Positions 33,178 to 38,894 of a stretch of DNA of 38,894 bases are shown here, piece after piece. How positions within the stretch are numbered: the first letter of the stretch is position 1; every line of letters starts with the position of its first letter. Where the stretch lies: NCBI GenBank assembly GCA_945898205.1, contig CAMDHO010000021.1:1-38894 (forward strand), written 5' to 3'. Under the pieces are notes generated by a model, which was not told the DNA's origin, did no database searches, and saw nothing but the letters and a program-made list of their open reading frames with translations. Source of the stretch: Chlamydia trachomatis (GTDB lineage Bacteria > Chlamydiota > Chlamydiia > Chlamydiales > Rhabdochlamydiaceae). Position numbers and translations under genes: made by a program.

Positions 33178-33774
33178 ATGGAATCCACACTAAGCACTTA
33201 CATTTTTGGCGCAACAGCCGGCTACTGCTCTGCTTTTTATTTAGGCGCAGCACCCGCTTTAGGAATTTCTATTGCCGCCATTACCGATAGAACAACTTCT
33301 ATCTTACTATCCAAATCGGAGAAGCAAGAACTATTTGATAAAAGAATTTCTGATCTTGTTGGGATAGCCACAGCCATAACAGTTACCGACCTTTGCTTTT
33401 CCCCTCTTTCCTCCGATCAAAATCAAACTATACTTGATTTTTCAGTAAAAATCGCAGCTGCCTTTGCCTCATTTAAAGGGAGCCAAACTCTTACCCAGTA
33501 CTTTTCTCCCTCTAAACTATTAACCCTAACCTCAATAATCCCGGGCGTTCGCTATATTCCAGAGCTTGGAGTTACTCTATTTGCAACAAAAATCATAAAA
33601 AATCAATGCGCTGGCTTTGACAGCAACCTATCTAAAGTTCTATTTGCAGGCCTTGCCGTAACAACCTTAGGAGCATTAGCTATTAGCGATATTGCTTACC
33701 CTATCTTTTCTAAATTTTTTCTTTCGAAAAAAGATTCCTCACCTGACCTTACTCAGGATCTCACAGCAAACTAA
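33178..33774 (+). CDS. Tandem family, subfamily A member 2 (membrane protein)
   Basis: This 198-residue hydrophobic protein shares the subfamily A landmarks ITDRTTSIL (about 35-43), RISDLVGIATAITV (about 56-69) and the final helix FAGLAVTTLGALAISDIAY. It ends with a polar tail (SKKDSSPDLTQDLTAN). The N-terminal region is Gly/Ala-rich (YIFGATAGYCSAFYLGAAPA). AAAGG lies before the ATG. Unknown function; no signal peptide of the usual form. Confidence 0.7.
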   Translation: MESTLSTYIFGATAGYCSAFYLGAAPALGISIAAITDRTTSILLSKSEKQELFDKRISDLVGIATAITVTDLCFSPLSSDQNQTILDFSVKIAAAFASFKGSQTLTQYFSPSKLLTLTSIIPGVRYIPELGVTLFATKIIKNQCAGFDSNLSKVLFAGLAVTTLGALAISDIAYPIFSKFFLSKKDSSPDLTQDLTAN

Positions 33775-33807
33775 CCACCCGTATTTTTAATATAAATTTA
33801 TTAAAAA

Positions 33808-33837
33808 CTGAACTTAAACTTAATTTCGCTATATAAT
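33808..33837 (+). promoter_or_regulatory. Possible promoter of family gene B1
   Basis: A perfect TATAAT (33832-33837) lies 35 bases before the start, with a weak -35 (CTGAAC, 33808-33813) 18 bases upstream. The family genes may thus be transcribed separately. Confidence 0.45.
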
Positions 33838-33871
33838 TAAAGTTAAACAATTAATTCTTAAAAAGAAAAAC

Positions 33872-35248
33872 ATGGAAATGAAAATAAACTCCACTTACGC
33901 TTGGGCTAGAGCTCTAGATAACTGGGTCAAGGAACAAGAAAGCAAAGGAGGGCTCTTTGCTTTCGCTCTTAAGCTTAGCGAAACACCCGCAATAACAGCC
34001 TCGTCCGAAGCAGACCCCTCCCTTATTGCCCCCCCCACTTTCTCTACTTGGATGAATGAGTGCGGTTCTCACCTTTATAATTGTATACAAGAAACTCCAA
34101 TGATGAGTGCTGCGAACCCCTGCTTTAACGCCTTTACGCACTGTACAGGCACTAATCAGATTACAGACACCTCTTTTATTCTTGAAAAAACTCGTACTGG
34201 AATGACAACCTCAATCAATATCACTAAAAGTGCTATAAAAACTATCGCCCTCGAATTCTTTAAATTATGCAACTTGCCTTCTTTACCACCAAACACAGTA
34301 AATTTCTGCCTAAACACAGACTATACAGCGATCGGTGTTACTGCCTCTATCTTGTTATTACAACCCTTCATTACTAACATTTACTATAGAGAAAAAACGC
34401 AAATTTCCGGATCTATTAATAGAGGCATTCTTGCTGGAACTATTATGTCCTGGGCTTTTGATCAAAACTTGTATTTAGGCGCAACCACTGGCGCCATATC
34501 AGCACTAATTATCGACCCTCTTTTAAGCTATACTCTGAAACCTGCCTTTCGTTTTTTTGAAACTCAATATCAAAAAGACTATATAAAAGGAACCGTAGAA
34601 GACTCCTTAAAAACAATGAAATACTTTGCCTTTCTTCCAGTCATAGCAGTTTGCTATTCAAAAATCGGGAACCTTATACCTTTTTTAAAAGACACTCCTT
34701 ACTCCATTCTTGAAATACCTAGTTCCATTGCCCTAGCAAGCGGCACAGTCATCTATTTTTTAAAATACCCAATCAATAAAATGCAGCATATTTTAAATCA
34801 AACTACAGATCTTATCGGAACTCTTTCCTCAGCCCCTCAAATCCCACTCATTGCCTATACAAGCCTATTTCTAACTCTTTCCACGCAATCAATCCTAGAT
34901 TTCAGCTATCAAAACATCGAAAACCTTTATAAATTTGACGGCACAGCCTTTTCCTATGCAAACTGCTTAACCCTATGCAATCAGGCCTCAATTCGACTAC
35001 TCCAAACTTGGAATAATATAAATAACTTAGCTCCTCCCTCAAAACACACACTAGCAATCTACACTCTATCGACTTTAGCAGTTTTAGGATTTGGAACTTT
35101 TTCATATCAATTTTTTACAAAACCAATCCCTCCCACCCCCCCTGTTAGTTCAATGCAGCAATTATCCGAAAACTCCCAACCTCCAGCAACAATCTTAAAC
35201 GAAGAATCCGACCCTGAACTGACTGATTGGTTTTATGGTGGATCTTAA
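33872..35248 (+). CDS. Tandem family, subfamily B member 1 (membrane protein)
   Basis: This 458-residue protein is the longest of the family. A polar N-terminal part (1-110, with WARALDNWVKEQESKGG) is followed by KSAIKTIALEFFKLC, a first hydrophobic segment and the subfamily B signature GILAGTIMSWAFDQNLYLGA (about residues 187-206). Five or so further hydrophobic segments follow. After the last helix comes a Pro-rich stretch (KPIPPTPPV) and an acidic C-terminus with TILNEESDPELTDWF. The signature recurs in the genes at 36408 and 37343. The last part resembles the C-terminus of the A3 protein. Function unknown. Confidence 0.7.
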   Translation: MEMKINSTYAWARALDNWVKEQESKGGLFAFALKLSETPAITASSEADPSLIAPPTFSTWMNECGSHLYNCIQETPMMSAANPCFNAFTHCTGTNQITDTSFILEKTRTGMTTSINITKSAIKTIALEFFKLCNLPSLPPNTVNFCLNTDYTAIGVTASILLLQPFITNIYYREKTQISGSINRGILAGTIMSWAFDQNLYLGATTGAISALIIDPLLSYTLKPAFRFFETQYQKDYIKGTVEDSLKTMKYFAFLPVIAVCYSKIGNLIPFLKDTPYSILEIPSSIALASGTVIYFLKYPINKMQHILNQTTDLIGTLSSAPQIPLIAYTSLFLTLSTQSILDFSYQNIENLYKFDGTAFSYANCLTLCNQASIRLLQTWNNINNLAPPSKHTLAIYTLSTLAVLGFGTFSYQFFTKPIPPTPPVSSMQQLSENSQPPATILNEESDPELTDWFYGGS

Positions 35249-35395
35249 AAAACCTTATATTCATTAAAATATAAATCTATTCATTTAATAAAACATTGAA
35301 AACCTAAAATACATATAAAAAATATTACACATTTCCTTTTAATGCTAAAACACCGTAAAATGCCTGTAAAAAGACTTATCAGAGGAACATTCATA

Positions 35396-36274
35396 ATGAA
35401 TATCTTAAACAATTCATACACTAGAGCCTTATCATCAGGAATTATAGTATCCACTATCGCTCTACAAAAAGGGTCTGTACCTCTATCCTTAAGCACCCCC
35501 ATTTCTATGATCATCGACAGAACTATTTCTTTTCTTTCACATAGCATTACAACACGTAGAGAATCAATAGATCGAAACATTGCAACCTTAACAGTTCCGA
35601 CAACCTGCATAGCTCTAGCAACCTACCACGTTATAAATTCAAAAAATTCTGATATTATTGATGTAGCTATGGCCGTATCTTTACTTCTAGCACTGAATAA
35701 AACACTAATACAACCAGCTATTGAATTCATTAAGCCTACTAAATTACTATTCAACACATTATCTGCAATTAAAGAAATTCCAATTATTCAAAACTACCCA
35801 ACCTTACAAAAACTTTCTATCTCATACTTTGCATCTTTACTGACCTCTCACTTGCTAACAAATAGTTCCTCAGCAAGCGAAACTAGCCTTATTATCCCTC
35901 TCTGTAATAAATTTGCTCTAGCAGTTACTTTAGGATTCGCATCCAGAGACCTTTTTTCATTTTTTTCTCCCCTAACGGAGAAAGCTCTATTAGAACCAAT
36001 TAGCATAACAAATAGTTTAGCACCTATTGAAACCGTCTTAATTAAAGAAGAACCCTCTCTAAAAATTGAAATAACAAACGATTTAGTTTCTATTGATAAA
36101 GACAAAAGTAAAAAAGAAATTTCTGTTGCTTCTATCCTTAATGAAGATGAAACAGATATCACAGATAGAGAATCTACGGATGAAGAAGATCTCGACGAGT
36201 TATTCTTTGATGAAGATTTTACTTCTCCTTATCAAATAAAAAATCAACTATTTCCCTCTAAGATTCCGCTGTAA
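35396..36274 (+). CDS. Tandem family, subfamily A member 3, acidic C-terminal tail
   Basis: Start ATG 35396 is chosen because AGAGGA lies nine bases upstream and the protein then lines up with the other A members; a frame from 35342 would add 18 residues without a ribosome site. The 292-residue product has the A landmarks IIDRTISFL, RNIATLTVPTTCIAL and a helix into ASRDLFSFF. It then adds a tail of about 90 residues absent from A1 and A2, very acidic near its end (ILNEDETDITD, then STDEEDLDELFFDEDF). The ILNE-x-TD element resembles the tail of B1. Such a tail could be a cytoplasmic interaction arm. Confidence 0.7.
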   Translation: MNILNNSYTRALSSGIIVSTIALQKGSVPLSLSTPISMIIDRTISFLSHSITTRRESIDRNIATLTVPTTCIALATYHVINSKNSDIIDVAMAVSLLLALNKTLIQPAIEFIKPTKLLFNTLSAIKEIPIIQNYPTLQKLSISYFASLLTSHLLTNSSSASETSLIIPLCNKFALAVTLGFASRDLFSFFSPLTEKALLEPISITNSLAPIETVLIKEEPSLKIEITNDLVSIDKDKSKKEISVASILNEDETDITDRESTDEEDLDELFFDEDFTSPYQIKNQLFPSKIPL

Positions 36275-36350
36275 ACAAACACGAGAACCTTAATACTTGT
36301 CGCTTATTACTTCGTTCAAAAGACCGTTTCAAACTAAAACATAACATCTA

Positions 36351-36379
36351 TTGAAAATAAAGTCTAATTGTGATATTAT
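36351..36379 (+). promoter_or_regulatory. Promoter of family genes B2-B3
   Basis: TTGAAA (36351-36356) and TATTAT (36374-36379) with 17-base spacing plus a TG one base before the -10 (extended -10). It lies 29 bases before the gene start and probably serves both 36408 and 37343. Confidence 0.65.
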
Positions 36380-36407
36380 TCATATAAAAAACAAAAGATA
36401 ACTAACA

Positions 36408-37334
36408 ATGAACGAAACCAATACCTCTCTAACTACAGAAACACCAAATTGGTTCATGGAAAAAGTTTGGGATGTTTTTACGCCCAAACCAAACAATAGT
36501 TATACAATCAAAACTGCCACCTCTTTCATAGATTCAATCAATAAAAACAACACACCTACAAATAACATAATTGCCACCTCTGAAATACTAGTTTCAACTT
36601 CTACCACCACAGATCTTCCAGTTAAAAAACTTTTTAAAACTGCTATTCTAGACATACTAAAAACAACACGACTCCCTTTAATTCAAAATATAGCAGAAAC
36701 TAAAGAACCATCAACAAATTCTGCCACCGCTCTCTGCGCTATCTTAGCTATAACAGCTTTACAACATGCAATAATTCAATGCTCCTACCCACTATACACT
36801 CGCATATCAAACCACATTTCAACAGGATCTCTTACAGGGAGTTTTGTTTCTTGGGCTTTTAATCAAAACCCATACTTAGGGGCGCTAATTGGAATCGTGA
36901 CTTCAATACCTATTGGAATGGGATTCGATTATCTCCAAAATAACAGAGGAACGCCCACCCTAAACAAAGTGAAAAAAGTCGCAAATAAACTCTTATTTGG
37001 GGGGCGTATTTTTTTAGAATTTACCCTGGCCTCTTCGATTGGACTTTTTTCTTGGAATAACTCTCCCTCATTATCCAAAAACCTATATATTGATCATTCC
37101 ATTAAATTAGCTATTTCCACATTTTCGAGTCTAGCAAGCCTAAGTCTCTTAGAATTTCTTTCTTCCTCCAAAGATTTAACTCCTTCAACCAGTTCAGATA
37201 TGGAATCGACAAAAAAAACCAACACTTCACCAACAATTACTTTATCAAGATACATTGCTCAAACGTTACTTATTTCATACTTACTAGTTAATTTATCCAC
37301 TTTCAGTAGCTTGCTAGACGGAAGAGAACCCTAG
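36408..37334 (+). CDS. Tandem family, subfamily B member 2 (membrane protein)
   Basis: This 308-residue protein has a Thr/Ser/Asn-rich polar N-terminus (1-95), a hydrophobic segment, the B signature STGSLTGSFVSWAFNQNPYL followed by GA (about 140-160), a Gly/Ile-rich helix and two more hydrophobic segments. A polar Ser/Thr stretch (about 263-278) precedes the last helix. The ribosome site is weak, but a strong promoter lies upstream. Its stop is eight bases before the next ATG, so B2 and B3 form an operon. Confidence 0.68.
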   Translation: MNETNTSLTTETPNWFMEKVWDVFTPKPNNSYTIKTATSFIDSINKNNTPTNNIIATSEILVSTSTTTDLPVKKLFKTAILDILKTTRLPLIQNIAETKEPSTNSATALCAILAITALQHAIIQCSYPLYTRISNHISTGSLTGSFVSWAFNQNPYLGALIGIVTSIPIGMGFDYLQNNRGTPTLNKVKKVANKLLFGGRIFLEFTLASSIGLFSWNNSPSLSKNLYIDHSIKLAISTFSSLASLSLLEFLSSSKDLTPSTSSDMESTKKTNTSPTITLSRYIAQTLLISYLLVNLSTFSSLLDGREP

Positions 37335-37342
37335 GAAAATAG

Positions 37343-38275
37343 ATGCTAATAAAAAACTACTTAACAACTTGCTGGGATTCATTCTACAGCTATGCCGATA
37401 TACCCTTTTCAAAGATTTCCCTATACGTTAACAGCCTAAATCAAGAACCCAATATTAAAAAAAATATATGGCCAGACTTCTATAATAAAACATCTTCAGC
37501 TTGGGCTGAATTTAAAGAAAACCCAACTCTCCCATCTTTTGGAAATTTCCTTATAAAAGCCAGTTTTATAGAAGACACGGCTGAAGACGCTTCCTATTCA
37601 TCTATAGCTTTTATTTCACTAATCGCAGAAAAGTCTTTAAAAACAGTTGCTGATCTCTTTTTTAACCTATGCCCACCCCTGCTTACTATGATTAGCCCAC
37701 CCCCTTCCTTACTTGACTACACAGCATTAAAAACTATTGCAGCTCTAGCGACTTGTAATACCTTGCTCAGCTCTTCTACTACGAATAAACAACTAGAAAA
37801 ACGTCTAGACTCCATAACCATGGGCGCCACTATAGGAACTATCTTATCAGCACTATTTAACCACAATCTCTACATAGGAGCAGTTTCAGGAGCTCTTTCT
37901 GGATATGCAGTAGGAACCTTAGAGATAACTAAAGCGCAAAACTTCCTACTAAACACCTGCCCGGCATCTACTGTTCAAAATATATTTCTTAGCTTTTCTT
38001 GGGATCTTATTTTATCAGCCACCGCTTTCATTGGAGCTGCCTCTTCTATCTCACAAAAACATCAAACACTAGATTGGCCTTCAGTTTTTAGCATTAGCCT
38101 TATCCCATCCTTGCTCACATACTCGTTTTTTTACTCTAACACCCCCTCCTTAAAGAAAGTCTCCTCTAAAGCCGTTCAATACACTTTACCTATTTTTTTA
38201 ACTGGTTATGCAAGCATGAATCTTTCTCTCCTCTTCCAACACTCCTTAGCCTATCTATACTCAGCGCGGGCATGA
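37343..38275 (+). CDS. Tandem family, subfamily B member 3 (membrane protein)
   Basis: This 310-residue protein shares with B1 the block KSLKTVADLFFNLC followed by DYTALKTIA (B1: KSAIKTIALEFFKLC and DYTAIGVTA). It also has the B signature in the form GATIGTILSALFNHNLYIGA (about 166-185), followed by further helices. Trp-rich polar N-terminus (WDSFYSYADIPF, WAEFKENP). AGGA lies seven bases before the ATG. Last member of the array. Confidence 0.7.
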   Translation: MLIKNYLTTCWDSFYSYADIPFSKISLYVNSLNQEPNIKKNIWPDFYNKTSSAWAEFKENPTLPSFGNFLIKASFIEDTAEDASYSSIAFISLIAEKSLKTVADLFFNLCPPLLTMISPPPSLLDYTALKTIAALATCNTLLSSSTTNKQLEKRLDSITMGATIGTILSALFNHNLYIGAVSGALSGYAVGTLEITKAQNFLLNTCPASTVQNIFLSFSWDLILSATAFIGAASSISQKHQTLDWPSVFSISLIPSLLTYSFFYSNTPSLKKVSSKAVQYTLPIFLTGYASMNLSLLFQHSLAYLYSARA

Positions 38276-38377
38276 ATTGAGGTTTTACCTGTCAATTTAT
38301 CCTGTTTATCGATAAATTCAATCGACTTAAAAGAAACCGCTTTAACCCCCGCTCTTGTAAAATAGCATCATCTGGCT

Positions 38378-38475
38378 ATTGCTTTAATTTCGGCCACCCA
38401 TCCCTCGGAAGAATCTGGTTTTTCCGGGAGGAATTTCAATGTTGATTTACTGGCCTTGGCTGAAGTTAAAGCAAT
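38378..38475 (+). repeat. Large 19-bp inverted repeat (stem-loop)
   Basis: 38378-38396 and 38457-38475 pair along 19 positions, with two G-U pairs in RNA. The 60-base loop contains a second, smaller hairpin (CGGAA against TTCCG). No T-run follows directly. It lies just before the start of the suspected intron (38476 onward) and may be its insertion-site context or an independent structure. Confidence 0.5.
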
Positions 38476-38894
38476 GCTGCGACACGAGGCTCTATAGCAA
38501 AGCTGTCTCTTAAAAGAGACTTCCCTTCTAACAGGAAAAATCTAGGCCCTTGAATAAAGAGCAGGGCTGACAATATACCGAGAAACGCAAGTTCGGGACA
38601 TAAACCGTAAGGCGAAAGTTCTTCTGCTAGCCATAAAGCAAATTAGCGTTAGATAGTGGGCATGGTAAAATTAAATAAGCTCCAAAGCACTGCTTTGCTA
38701 GGGACCTCCTAAGAGGTGACGATGGACTGTAAGATTGGGATCGTTAGAAAAAGCAAATGATGTGCTGTAATGGTGCATATACAAAGTGAAATATTCTTTG
38801 GCGCGAGAGCGAGAAGACGTCTGATGAAGTCCCTCTTTGCGAGAAAATTCGAAGAACTTATAAAACAAAGGAACAGCAAATTGACAACCTCGGA
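38476..38894 (+). ncRNA. Probable 5' ribozyme part of a group II intron, cut by window edge
   Basis: There is no coding frame, but hairpins follow each other closely: GTCTCT/AGAGAC (near 38494-38511), GCCCT/AGGGC (near 38547-38568), CCGA/TCGG (near 38578-38597), ACCTC/GAGGT (38703-38718) and a long CGAT/ATCG stem (near 38718-38752). GCGAAAG-type loops and GNRA-like turns are also present. GC content is above that of the neighbouring genes. The beginning CTGCGACACGAGG resembles a group II 5' end (GTGCGAC) with a changed first base. An intron-encoded reverse transcriptase would lie downstream, outside the window. Other structured RNAs are not excluded. Confidence 0.45.

Noticed and set aside
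35281-35610. 109-residue minus-strand frame at the start of family gene A3
   Set aside because: It runs antisense across the A3 start region, shows no family resemblance and has no ribosome site.
38276-38894. Right-edge structured region considered as rRNA or tRNA
   Set aside because: No conserved 16S/23S/5S motif and no tRNA cloverleaf or T-loop sequence can be found.

Overview
The window looks like a piece of a chlamydia-like bacterium (order Parachlamydiales or a relative), AT-rich, from a lineage with many repeats. The pointers are an IspG of about 600 residues with the extra middle domain typical of Chlamydiae and plants, a lysine-rich Hc2-type histone-like protein, a DhnA/FbaB-type class I aldolase, a dicarboxylate/glutamate carrier, and many hydrophobic lineage-specific proteins like chlamydial membrane or inclusion proteins. 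The genus cannot be fixed from sequence alone; Rhabdochlamydia or Simkania relatives are reasonable guesses.

Layout. 1-207 is the right end of an IS4-family (IS50-like) element cut by the window edge. 319-2733 encodes a GH81-type endo-beta-1,3-glucanase closed by a textbook terminator. 3261-4406 (minus) is an unknown protein. 4556-5209 is gene debris that starts with a cyclase (arylformamidase-like) fragment. 5369-6958 is a complete but dead IS50-like element with 9-bp target duplications; its last 207 bases match the remnant at 1-207. 7055-11412 is a Nudix hydrolase overlapping a giant AsmA/TamB-like envelope protein. Then come an alpha/beta hydrolase, aldolase (minus), GNAT acetyltransferase (minus), a protein with a cationic N-terminus and a C-terminal beta-barrel, a GH64/thaumatin-like secreted protein (minus), a DUF4143-type ATPase (minus), a multi-pass Inc-like protein, a HI0933-type flavoprotein (minus), the Hc2-like protein (minus), a 43-residue GTG-start gene (minus), a periplasmic cyclophilin (minus), an exported glutaredoxin-like protein, a Gln-rich microprotein (minus), an amino-acid permease coupled to rarA, a candidate structured RNA (minus), a frameshifted and internally deleted ATPase (minus), ispG (minus), a DAACS carrier coupled to a PaaI-like thioesterase, and a tandem run of six paralogous membrane proteins (32498-38275). 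The last 600 bases contain no gene but a dense series of RNA hairpins that look like the 5' ribozyme part of a group II intron.

How it fits together. Housekeeping genes (ispG, rarA, aldolase, hctB, cyclophilin) are interspersed with host-interaction or envelope genes. Two items stand out: a pair of beta-1,3-glucan-directed secreted proteins from different families (GH81 and GH64-like), and the six-gene tandem family with two interleaved subfamilies (A A B A B B). The latter is the best candidate for an undescribed system. Both window ends lie in mobile-element-like sequence, as expected if they are contig breaks at repeats.
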